Assembly (NCBI GenBank): GCA_028281005.1
Contig: JANQKS010000063.1
Coordinates: forward strand, 39,079-103,078
Length of the DNA stretch: 64,000 nucleotides
Origin: Pseudomonadales bacterium
Lineage (GTDB): Bacteria; Pseudomonadota; Gammaproteobacteria; Pseudomonadales; Azotimanducaceae
Direction of reading: 5' to 3'
Made by a program: the position numbers and the translations under genes. The notes beneath the pieces were generated by a model, which had not been told where the DNA came from, did not search any database, and saw nothing but the letters and a program-made list of their open reading frames with translations. Shown here one piece after another: positions 57,241 to 64,000 of this stretch (positions within the stretch are counted from its first letter, which is position 1; every line of letters begins with the position of its first letter).

Positions 57241-57548
57241 GATGGGATTTACCGATAAAGTTAGACCCAAGGGAGGTCCTCATTGAAGAGAAAACGATTC
57301 ACCAAAGAACAGGTCATCGGCATCTTGAAGGCGCATGAGGCTGGCGTGTCCGCGGCCGACCTGGCGCGCAAGTATGGATTTTCAGAGAACACGATTTACA
57401 ACTGGAAGTCGAAGTACGGTGGTATGGAAGTGTCCGATGCCAAGCGTCTTCGCGAGCTTGAGAACGAAAATAGCTGGTTGAAGAAACTGCTTGCTGAGAC
57501 GATGTTGGACAAGGAGGCTTTGGAAGCAGCTCTGAGAAAAAAAATGTA
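57241..57548 (+). mobile_element. IS3-family insertion sequence remnant
   Basis: Only the left part with OrfA remains; OrfB with the DDE catalytic residues is missing. The downstream side joins an integrase remnant. Terminal repeats could not be defined by eye, so the ends are approximate. Confidence 0.6.
57283..57548 (+). pseudogene. IS3-family transposase OrfA (fragment, fused frame)
   Basis: About 87 residues match the OrfA DNA-binding protein of IS3 elements: RKRFTKEQVIGILKAHEAG, the helix-turn-helix DLARKYGFSENTIYNWKSKY, and the leucine-zipper-like part LRELENENSWLKKLLAETML. It starts at TTG with GGGAGG upstream, typical of this IS group. After an A-rich run (57537-57545), where a frameshift would normally lead into OrfB, the frame instead enters integrase-derived sequence and runs to 57768. 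Confidence 0.75.
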
Positions 57549-57768
57549 TGGTCCGCCTCTGTTTGGCAAGCATCTTTTAACAAACGCGAACAGTTTGCAT
57601 AAATGTATCCGGCCTCTTGCAAGCGAGTTGTTGTTACAGCTAGGCCATGATGAGATTCGCACATCCAATTCCGATCAGTTTGAAGCGACGTATCTGCGGT
57701 CTGATGTGCTAGAGAAACGCCGTACTCTGATGTATAGCTGGAGTCAGTTTGTGACAGGAGAGAGCTAA
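57549..57768 (+). pseudogene. C-terminal remnant of a second tyrosine integrase
   Basis: The last 40 residues match the integrase at 42397: QFEATYLRSDVLEKRRTLMY here versus QVEAAYLRSDMLEKRRVLME there, including the nucleophile Tyr and the closing W-S-x-F-V. The rest of the gene is lost or scrambled. It shows that another integrative element, related to the present one, once occupied or ended at this position. Confidence 0.75.
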
Positions 57769-57774
57769 GCAAGT

Positions 57775-57866
57775 GTTCGTATCTCAATTACCAATACGAA
57801 CACTTTGCTGAGTGTTGTAGACAAGTCATGGCTTGTAGTCACTCGCCATGGCGTGAAGAAACGAAC
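57775..57866. repeat. ACGAAC half-site element, copy B
   Basis: GTTCGT 57775-57780 and ACGAAC 57796-57801 are inverted with a 15-base spacer ending ATTACCAAT; a third ACGAAC is at 57861-57866. Start of the TTACCAATACGAAC core to the start of GAAACGAAC is 70 bases here and 70 bases in copy A (46694-46792). Both copies are followed by AGAACCT. The sequence between half-sites is otherwise different. Confidence 0.65.
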
Positions 57867-57883
57867 AGTTTAGGTATAGAACC

Positions 57884-58705
57884 TCATTCGCATTCTTGCG
57901 AATAATCACGCTCCAAAGACTTTAAGAAAATTCCAGAGGCGAATCGTCCTGTCGGTTTTGCATCTCTTCTTTCTGAGAAGAATGTGTCTCGCTCAGCGAA
58001 TGTATCTGAGGAGTTAACTGAGATGTTTGCGCTAGGTATTTGCATAGTTTGTAGCTCATCAGTTATCGCTTGTCTGATATCGAGATGAGTTAAGTTGTCT
58101 TTTGTTACAAGTGTCGAGCATGGAATCCAGGACTGTTGAACCACAGCAAGAGCATCCTCTGACAACGGATAATGAGCGGCAGCGATAGTTGGACCAACAA
58201 CAACGAACAGCTCTTCGTTCGAGCAGTCGTACCGATCCATCATCTTTTTGATTGTTTTGGTCACAATCTTCTTGACGACACCAGCACGACCAGCATGAAC
58301 TACTCCTATAGCTCGAGCACGAGACGCAAATATCAAAACTGGTGCGCAGTCTGCGGTGAGCACAACCAGACAAGTGTTGTTTACGTTTGTAATTAAGGCG
58401 TCGCAGTCAGGGACACCACTTGCTCGGTCAGATGTACCGGCTCCCACGTGATCGTGATCAACCATCACAATATTGTCGGAATGGGTTTGTATAGGGAAGA
58501 CCATTCGTTCGAGAGGTATACCAACTGTTGAGGCTAAGTTATGACGATTAGCAAGCACGTTCTCGTCTAAATCGTCCACTGCGAAACTGAGATTGCCTGA
58601 AGTGTGCTTGCCAGTACTCACCCCACCTCCACGCTTAGACGTGAAAGCCGCTACCTCTCGAAAGGAGTCAAAGATGTCGTATGTAAGGATTTGGATCTGA
58701 GACAT
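57884..58705 (-). CDS. YfiH/LACC1 (multicopper-polyphenol-oxidase-like, PgeF) family protein
   Basis: A 273-residue protein of the YfiH family. Zinc-site residues are visible: QTHSDNIVMV (His), LTADCAPVLIFA (Cys) and IGVVHAGRAGVVKKIV (His). Relatives include peptidoglycan-editing PgeF and LACC1/FAMIN-type enzymes that cleave or deaminate purine nucleosides. The usual copy is a chromosomal housekeeping gene; this one is on the island, third in an operon with a NUDIX hydrolase and a membrane protein, so a nucleoside-related cargo role is likely. Two bases separate it from the upstream stop. Confidence 0.75.
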   Translation of the reverse strand: MSQIQILTYDIFDSFREVAAFTSKRGGGVSTGKHTSGNLSFAVDDLDENVLANRHNLASTVGIPLERMVFPIQTHSDNIVMVDHDHVGAGTSDRASGVPDCDALITNVNNTCLVVLTADCAPVLIFASRARAIGVVHAGRAGVVKKIVTKTIKKMMDRYDCSNEELFVVVGPTIAAAHYPLSEDALAVVQQSWIPCSTLVTKDNLTHLDIRQAITDELQTMQIPSANISVNSSDTFAERDTFFSERRDAKPTGRFASGIFLKSLERDYSQECE

Positions 58706-58707
58706 TG

Positions 58708-59310
58708 CTAATAGATTTTAAGCAGGTAGCGAATTTTCCAATAAAAGCGCTTTGGCCAACCGAGAATGCTCTTCGGACAGGTGGTGCTGTAAATTAGAGT
58801 TCGTCCACTAGGATTGACTAGATAAATCTCTGTTTTTCGCTGATGTGGCCGAATGTCATGAAATCGTTTCGCTCGTTTATCTAGGCGTTTGATTCTTCGA
58901 CCGTAGCGCGACCCATCTCGAAGCTCACGAGAGTTCGCGTAGAGTTCAAGCTGAAACCAACTACGGATTATTACCGTATGACAGATACTAAAAACCAACT
59001 CTGCAGAGAGAATTTTTTGCTCAACTAGCAAACCAATCCTATTCAGCATATTGATAACGGCTTCGAGCTTAATTTCTGTATCGCGATCAATTTCTTCGAG
59101 CAACGAAGATCTGTCGTACTCAGCAAACAAGAAATACCGCTCAGCCTCGCAAGATGCCAGATCTTCGTGAAACTTGGTTAGCGCTTGTAGGTGATGTGTC
59201 TTGGAAATCTTTCTTAGGTTTAGTAGTGCTATTGGAACACCAACAACAACTACTGACGTAGAAACTAGGGTAAGAACCAATTTCCAAATTTCGAGGTCCA
59301 ATGTAGGCAA
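58708..59310 (-). CDS. membrane-anchored protein, DUF4760-like
   Basis: A 200-residue protein with one N-terminal transmembrane helix (LVLTLVSTSVVVVGVPIALL), then a long helical domain (ALTKFHEDLASCEAERYFLF; DTEIKLEAVINMLNRIGLLV) similar to DUF4760-type proteins that often accompany defence or signalling genes. The C-terminal 60 residues are basic. It is tightly packed between the NUDIX gene (4 bases) and the YfiH-like gene (2 bases). It is the possible membrane effector of the operon; this is inference. Confidence 0.55.
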   Translation of the reverse strand: MPTLDLEIWKLVLTLVSTSVVVVGVPIALLNLRKISKTHHLQALTKFHEDLASCEAERYFLFAEYDRSSLLEEIDRDTEIKLEAVINMLNRIGLLVEQKILSAELVFSICHTVIIRSWFQLELYANSRELRDGSRYGRRIKRLDKRAKRFHDIRPHQRKTEIYLVNPSGRTLIYSTTCPKSILGWPKRFYWKIRYLLKIY

Positions 59311-59314
59311 GTAG

Positions 59315-59734
59315 CTATAGTTCCGATAAGAAAAAGCGTAAGTCTTTTTCCGTTTTTTCTGTTAGCGATATGGTGTCAAGTTCAGCAATCTTTACCCACG
59401 CAAATCCTGCACCCTCACCAAGAGTAAGATCTTTCGCGGCAACGTCACTTTCAACGTAGAAAACAACACGATACGTATCTAGCTCTTCATTCATATACTG
59501 ACATAGGGGTCGAACATCAGAAGGCTCTATCTTTATGCCAATTTCTTCCTCAAGCTCCCGCACGAAGGTATCGACATATTCTTCAGGACCTTCATTTAAT
59601 CCCCCAAAGAAAGCCCACATGTTAGGATTAAATTTGGTGTTACCATCCCGCTTGTGTAGAAATACAGCATTTTCCTTCGGGTTGTACAAGAAACCACCGG
59701 CCCAAAATTTTTCCTTGTTGTCACGATTTTCCAT
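59315..59734 (-). CDS. NUDIX hydrolase
   Basis: A 139-residue NUDIX protein. The complete Nudix box is present: GGLNEGPEEYVDTFVREL continuing EEEIGI, fitting G-x5-E-x7-R-E-U-x-E-E-x-G-U. The N-terminus has FWAGGFLYN and a MWAFFGG strand. The substrate is unknown. ATG 59734 is chosen; a TATAAT at 59741-59746 on the minus strand lies 6 bases before it, so the transcript may be leaderless. It heads the NUDIX/membrane/YfiH operon. Confidence 0.85.
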   Translation of the reverse strand: MENRDNKEKFWAGGFLYNPKENAVFLHKRDGNTKFNPNMWAFFGGLNEGPEEYVDTFVRELEEEIGIKIEPSDVRPLCQYMNEELDTYRVVFYVESDVAAKDLTLGEGAGFAWVKIAELDTISLTEKTEKDLRFFLSEL

Positions 59735-59740
59735 TACGCA

Positions 59741-59746
59741 ATTATA
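59741..59746 (-). promoter_or_regulatory. -10 box of NUDIX operon
   Basis: A perfect TATAAT (minus strand) is spaced so that transcription would begin at or next to the A of ATG 59734. There is no ribosome site, and no clear -35. Confidence 0.45.
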
Positions 59747-59928
59747 CCAGAGAACCAATTAGCCTATCGCACTCTCCGCTTGCTAATATTTGTGTAAATC
59801 GATTGACCGTATATTGCCCAAAATTTGTCAAATTCGGGAATTGGGGAAAACTAAGAAAAACGGCTTTGCTACGGTGCGGATATATCCACATCTACAGGAA
59901 GGACTAGGTCCACCGATTCGTCGCAAAA

Positions 59929-61764
59929 CTACGCGAGCTCGATTTGGTCTTCGCGAAATAATCCTCGATTCAATAATTCCGCCCTGACCTCTTCTGGATT
60001 TAGGGTGAAAAGTAGAATTCGGAGATTCTGTCTCGCACGAGAAAAGCTCACGTAGGCTAGCTTTCGCCCTCGTTCGCGTTGTCCATCTGTTGGTTCGCCT
60101 GAAGACTGGGGCGCTAGCAGCTTTAAGAAGTTGTAGTTACTCCACGCCGCCTCCACGTCATCATAAACTACTAGAACATCGTCAAATTCTTCGCCTTTCA
60201 CTCCGTGCTGTGTACTGTAAGGAGTATTGTTTAAAACAAAGTCGCAGTAGTTCGGTAGTTCATTTGTTGGCATCTTGAAAAGCTCGTCAGCAAGCCATTC
60301 GCCTTTATCCTCACCATGCTCAGCTGGATCAAACTCCTCCTCGTGGGGCTCTCTCGCTAACTCATCACGTAAACGATCTGAGACATATATAAGGCTGTTG
60401 TCTTGGCAAAACAAAAGAACATCTCGTACTGTTGCATGCCCCCACACATCCAACAATTTTTCTAAGTGGTTTTTTGAACACTCAATCATCTCTTTCAGAC
60501 TGTGTGCAGCATTAGCTCCATGAATATCGTAAAACGGACTGTACTTTCTCAGGAGATCGAGCACGGCTCTCTGTTTGTTTTCTTGATAGCTCGATAGCAA
60601 TGGGTAAATCACCTGGACAAATGGTTTGAGCAAGTAATGTTCACCTTTTTCAAAGTCATCCTGGGCACGAAGGGAGGCAGAGGCCCCAGTGAACAGTTGA
60701 TTCAGACTGTGGAAGTTCAGGCGTCTGGCTATCATCTGTCGAACTAGAAAAAGACGGATGACATCAGTTCGATTATCCCACTCCCACCCTTGTAGTGCGG
60801 TATCGAACTTCGTGAGTGCGGTCTTCAACTGTTCATCTGTGTAACGACCTCTTGATCCCTCGGGACTTTCTGCTTGAACAAGTCGAATAGAAACAGATCC
60901 CTGAACATCTTTGTTTTCACCAGCGGGAACCTGTTCCACATCTTCCCTGAACGCATTGAGTAGCTGAACGATCTCTGGTGCAGAGCGAAAATTCTCCGTC
61001 TTTGTTACGGTTAATCCTCCTTCTGGAGGGGCAAAATCCCCAGTCCGATCATCGTAGATTTGTTGCCAAGGGTCACCAAAGTAACCCACTAGCGGCAAGT
61101 CGCCCCCAGCACAGGTCATGTTTAACCCAGCTACAATCGATGAAAAAGTATCTTGGGCTTCGTCAACGAATATATAGGGGTATCGAGCACCAAGTAGCCG
61201 TCGAAGCACGGGGCGTTCTGCTAAGAGGTACCCCGAAACTTCAATGATATCGTCATGACTTAATCGACCCTTAGCGTAGTCGCTATACACACTATCGCTA
61301 TAAGTGAATTTCTCAACGTCCTCTATACCCTCCAGTTCCATCTCTAGCTGCGCCACTCTGTTTCGAGCTCGGATCGCGGCCCGCGATTGTCCACCGTTGT
61401 CACCTGCTTTGGCCTTCGCAATTAAGTCAGGGATACGACGATGCCTTAGAGCCTGTCGAATATCAGATTGAAAACGAGAAATTTCTCCCCACAAGAAACC
61501 GTGTAGCGTCGATACGCTGTAGAGATCGTCAGCCCCGAGTCTTTCCTTGATTACTTCGACCGCGCGATTCGTAAAGGTGACGCAAGCAACTCGCTGACCA
61601 TACTTGCGTAAAGATGCTCCATAGCCTTCTCTAATCAACTCTAGCGCCTCAACGAGTGACGTGGTTTTTCCCGACCCCGCGCCTGCGATCAAGGCAAAAC
61701 TCCGTCGCGAATTTATGCAAGCTGCAATCTCTGAATCCGCTTTTGTCGGAACGCGTTTGGGCAT
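59929..61764 (-). CDS. gajB: UvrD/PcrA-like helicase, Gabija GajB-like
   Basis: A 611-residue superfamily 1A helicase. Motifs in order: Q/I region with Walker A ALIAGAGSGKTTSLVEALEL, Ia CVTFTNRAVEVIKERL, II YIFVDEAQDTFSS, III VGYFGDPWQQIYD, IV/V TENFRSAPEIVQLLNAF, and GVKGEEFDDVLVVYDD with VI YVSFSRARQNLRILL. It lies 6 bases after the OLD-family nuclease gene. A UvrD-like helicase next to an OLD nuclease is the Gabija arrangement, in which GajB senses DNA ends and activates GajA. Confidence 0.8.
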   Translation of the reverse strand: MPKRVPTKADSEIAACINSRRSFALIAGAGSGKTTSLVEALELIREGYGASLRKYGQRVACVTFTNRAVEVIKERLGADDLYSVSTLHGFLWGEISRFQSDIRQALRHRRIPDLIAKAKAGDNGGQSRAAIRARNRVAQLEMELEGIEDVEKFTYSDSVYSDYAKGRLSHDDIIEVSGYLLAERPVLRRLLGARYPYIFVDEAQDTFSSIVAGLNMTCAGGDLPLVGYFGDPWQQIYDDRTGDFAPPEGGLTVTKTENFRSAPEIVQLLNAFREDVEQVPAGENKDVQGSVSIRLVQAESPEGSRGRYTDEQLKTALTKFDTALQGWEWDNRTDVIRLFLVRQMIARRLNFHSLNQLFTGASASLRAQDDFEKGEHYLLKPFVQVIYPLLSSYQENKQRAVLDLLRKYSPFYDIHGANAAHSLKEMIECSKNHLEKLLDVWGHATVRDVLLFCQDNSLIYVSDRLRDELAREPHEEEFDPAEHGEDKGEWLADELFKMPTNELPNYCDFVLNNTPYSTQHGVKGEEFDDVLVVYDDVEAAWSNYNFLKLLAPQSSGEPTDGQRERGRKLAYVSFSRARQNLRILLFTLNPEEVRAELLNRGLFREDQIELA

Positions 61765-61770
61765 GCTGTT

Positions 61771-63831
61771 TTAGTTTGTTACTTCCGGTCCGTGCAAGCG
61801 TTGCTCCAACCACTTGAGACCTTCGACAATGTAATCTGGAGGCTGCCAGTCGACACTTTGGCTCAAAAGAGACATAGCAAAATCGGTTTTCTTGAAATTC
61901 CCAGACCTGATATGTTGCTCGATAGCTTCGTATGCACTATCGAGGTTTTCAGGTACCTCAATACCAATATTGAGATCACCATTCCGAATCAACGAAAAGT
62001 TCTCATGAACAATTGACTCTTCAAAGGTCCGAGCTCTCATCGCCATTTCCGCCTGCCCCTCTTTGATATGCACATCTCGCTGGTACGTTATGTATCGATC
62101 TTTTTCTGTGTCATACCGTTGAGCAGAAGATAATGCTGACAGTTCCTCGATTGTAGTAAGTCCGAGCATCTGTTTGAGTGAGGCGTTCGACGTTAGAGCA
62201 CCTCTTTGATTAGCTGGACATGCTTGGTGATGACCATCAGGACTAACAGAATCTAAATCAGTGATCACTAAATAGGGGATTTTCAAAAAGTTTAAGAGAC
62301 CTTCAAATCGATGCGCATACGCACCACCCACCTCCAGAATTGTTAGATAGGAAGAGCGCAAACCGTCCGAACTCTTCGCAACAATGTCTGGCAATAGTAA
62401 CTTTTCCGCAGCCCCCTCGACCAATATTGCAGCATCGGCAAAAAACAGATCACAATGGGTCAATCGCATATATCGCTGGAGGAATTCTAATGCCTCTTGT
62501 TCAGTAGCTACCTGACCTTCGATCTCGACCTTTTCGGGCTGGAAGTTTCGTAGGTTATGAATATCCGTTGCGTTAAGAATACTCGCATCACCACTATCTT
62601 CAGCTAATGGGCAACGTCGAAAGTAGCGCACCTTCTCAAACTGAACTGCATCCAAAATGTGCGACGAGTGAGTCGTTACGACAAGCTGAGAGTGTAAATC
62701 CTCCTCACCCTCCGCTTTCGCAGATGAGGCAATAACGTCCCAGATGTTCTTGATGAATGTCTGCTGAACTTGCGCGTGCAAATGCACCTCTGGCTCTTCG
62801 ATGAAGATGACGTGACAGAGAGGACGATTGACCTCCGTACGTAACCACTGTGCATGGAAGTGTTTGGCTTGAATTGCCATGTATATAAGGTTTTTGAAGC
62901 CTAACCCATTGTAAGGCTCCGGAAGCTCATGCCCTCTCTCAGAATCTACGTACAGTAAGTCGGTTGTCCCTTGCAATGCGGTATCAGGACTCAATGTAGA
63001 GACGATTTTTAGATCGCGGTCGTTTATTGACGGGACGCCAAGTTCTTTGATCACATCCATCAAATCACTAAACTGCGTGGCATAGTGCTCCGTTAGCTGA
63101 GCATTGTTTTCGTCGATAATAGCTTGAGCTTCCGCAGCAGTCTCAGCTTGCTCTAGATTCTTTTTGTAAAACCCAGCAAACGCATTGGAGAGCAGATTTG
63201 CTCTGTGCCCTTCCTCATCATCCATATTGCGTTGCGCGTCGATGAAATCGATACGAATTAGACTACGAAGCAAACTCCTACCTTCGTTTCGATCCAACTC
63301 AATCGAAATCACCTCGCCGCCCAGATCTTCAAGAGAAGAATACGAAATATCAAAAAATTGATTCAGTTTTGAATCTTGAGCTAAGAAATCAGATAGACTT
63401 TTTCTCGGAACCTCTCCTTCTTCTGTCGGATAAGCTTCGAGGTAAGCGTTCCGCATCTTTTCGGGATTCGAAGGAGCAAAACTAAGCCGAACTCCTACCA
63501 GCTCGAAGTCATCTGAAAGCTTAGGCAGCAATGAAAACGCACGACCAAACTCAATTGTTGTCGGGTCAATTCGGAACCAAATATCTAGCTCGATCGAAGG
63601 TAGAATTTCCGGATCATCACTAGCCCCAAACGCGTCGATGTCACTAATCTTGGGTACCGAAAAATCGTAGATCTTGAAGCTTCTCTGACCCAGAAAGTAC
63701 TTAAAGACATTAGTCGCCGATGTTTTACCGCTGTTGTTCGGACCAACAAAGACCGTCTCGCCCTCTTCTAGACTCGTACTCACATCCTCAAGCCTTCGGA
63801 AATTACGAACGCATATCTTTTCAATTTTCAT
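61771..63831 (-). CDS. gajA: OLD-family ATPase/TOPRIM nuclease, Gabija GajA-like
   Basis: A 686-residue protein. The ABC-type ATPase domain has Walker A VFVGPNNSGKTSATNVF, Walker B VIFIEEPEVHLHAQVQQTFI with signature region, and the His switch LVVTTHSSHILDA. The C-terminal TOPRIM domain shows AAILVEGAAEKLLLP (catalytic Glu) and YLVITDLDSVSPDG (Asp-x-Asp). GajA nicks DNA when nucleotides are depleted during phage infection. It is about 100 residues longer than the best-known GajA. It starts the leftward gajA-gajB operon. Confidence 0.82.
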   Translation of the reverse strand: MKIEKICVRNFRRLEDVSTSLEEGETVFVGPNNSGKTSATNVFKYFLGQRSFKIYDFSVPKISDIDAFGASDDPEILPSIELDIWFRIDPTTIEFGRAFSLLPKLSDDFELVGVRLSFAPSNPEKMRNAYLEAYPTEEGEVPRKSLSDFLAQDSKLNQFFDISYSSLEDLGGEVISIELDRNEGRSLLRSLIRIDFIDAQRNMDDEEGHRANLLSNAFAGFYKKNLEQAETAAEAQAIIDENNAQLTEHYATQFSDLMDVIKELGVPSINDRDLKIVSTLSPDTALQGTTDLLYVDSERGHELPEPYNGLGFKNLIYMAIQAKHFHAQWLRTEVNRPLCHVIFIEEPEVHLHAQVQQTFIKNIWDVIASSAKAEGEEDLHSQLVVTTHSSHILDAVQFEKVRYFRRCPLAEDSGDASILNATDIHNLRNFQPEKVEIEGQVATEQEALEFLQRYMRLTHCDLFFADAAILVEGAAEKLLLPDIVAKSSDGLRSSYLTILEVGGAYAHRFEGLLNFLKIPYLVITDLDSVSPDGHHQACPANQRGALTSNASLKQMLGLTTIEELSALSSAQRYDTEKDRYITYQRDVHIKEGQAEMAMRARTFEESIVHENFSLIRNGDLNIGIEVPENLDSAYEAIEQHIRSGNFKKTDFAMSLLSQSVDWQPPDYIVEGLKWLEQRLHGPEVTN

Positions 63832-63883
63832 CTTTCTATTTTAACATCGATCCTAATCTCGACTAATCGAAGCAAGAGCAAAA

Positions 63884-63903
63884 AGCACAACATACGTTGT
63901 GCT
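63884..63903. repeat. perfect hairpin upstream of gajA-like gene
   Basis: AGCACAAC - ATAC - GTTGTGCT, 8-bp stem with a 4-base loop, 53 bases before gajA and 12 bases before the next hairpin. Possible operator or part of a structured leader. Confidence 0.45.
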
Positions 63904-63915
63904 CAGACTGCTGAC

Positions 63916-63946
63916 AAACCCTCGCTGAGAAGCGGGGGTTTTGTTT
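63916..63946 (+). terminator. rho-independent terminator-like hairpin
   Basis: AAACCCTCGCT / AGCGGGGGTTT with a GAGA loop, followed by TTGTTTT on the plus strand. No plus-strand gene precedes it inside 150 bp, so it may end a short RNA covering 63840-63946, or serve a gene right of the window in reverse. Confidence 0.55.
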
Positions 63947-64000
63947 TAATGGGTGATGCTTAAGGACAAAGCCCCACACCAGACTCGTATCGAGATGGTG

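Larger units (their letters stand above)
42246..64000. mobile_element. tRNA-Ser-integrated genomic island (right end not in window)
   Basis: The island starts directly at the tRNA 3' end and continues at least to the window end. Support: a tyrosine integrase 150 bp from the tRNA, an abrupt shift to accessory genes, several XRE/AlpA regulators, two coupling-type ATPases, a replication-relaxation protein, RadC, an IS remnant, a second integrase tail and defence cargo. I could not find a second copy of the tRNA 3' end (the expected att repeat) before 64000. The integrase tail at 57549-57768 suggests more than one element merged here. Confidence 0.7.

Noticed and set aside
42246..64000. Right-hand att copy of the tRNA-Ser 3' end
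   Set aside because: Looked for the T-arm/acceptor sequence again and did not find it; the island end is probably outside the window.

Overview
The window looks like the chromosome of a marine-type gammaproteobacterium. The evidence is the ATG-overlapping type II secretion (T2SS) operon, the XrtA/PEP-CTERM accessory genes (FemAB, ATPase, tyrosine kinase, PrsK, PrsR), an imuA-imuB-dnaE2 mutasome under CTG-N10-CAG LexA boxes, a DUF6316 protein and the pyrB/etf/gor/sppA gene types. A Cellvibrionales/Halieaceae-like host is plausible but is only an inference. No rRNA, one tRNA and no CRISPR array were seen.

Positions 1-42245 are core chromosome. A partial FemAB-like gene opens the window. It is followed by a leftward T2SS operon (gspE-F-G-H-I-J-K-L-M, 9389 to 1802) and a short DUF1631 gene. 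Next come housekeeping genes: pyrB, an AP2-like small protein, etfBA and ETF-quinone oxidoreductase, a DUF1285 protein, moaA, a DUF6316 protein, murF, sppA, an alanine/sodium symporter, glutathione reductase, an acetolactate-synthase-like enzyme, UDP-glucose dehydrogenase, PPK2 and the SOS mutasome. From 32947 to 42099 lies an exopolysaccharide/exosortase-associated block: ExeA-like ATPase, Tyr-rich autokinase, TviB-like dehydrogenase, UDP-glucuronate epimerase, PrsK/PrsR two-component system and galE.

Positions 42158-42245 are tRNA-Ser(UGA). Immediately after it an integrative genomic island begins and runs to at least the window end, with lower GC by eye and short, often unrecognised genes. 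It starts with a tyrosine integrase and carries a broken endonuclease I, a secreted EEP nuclease, XRE regulators, an AlpA-like protein, a replication-relaxation protein, two FtsK/HerA-type coupling ATPases, RadC, a RuvC-fold protein, and an IS3 remnant fused to the tail of a second integrase. No relaxase of a classical MOB family and no type IV secretion channel genes are visible, so it resembles a mobilisable or decayed integrative element.

The island cargo looks like a defence set. (i) A two-gene SLATT-membrane-protein plus class III cyclase-like operon (48068-49280) is a candidate Pycsar-like cyclic-nucleotide system. It is bracketed by two inverted repeats with identical arms (47819-47839 and 49389-49409). 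(ii) A NUDIX, membrane-protein and YfiH/LACC1-like operon (59734 to 57884) has no system name that I recognise. (iii) An OLD-family ATPase/TOPRIM nuclease plus UvrD-like helicase pair (63831 to 59929) matches Gabija. A non-coding element with ACGAAC half-sites and identical internal spacing occurs twice (46694-46792 and 57775-57866), about 11 kb apart, and is not explained by any gene.
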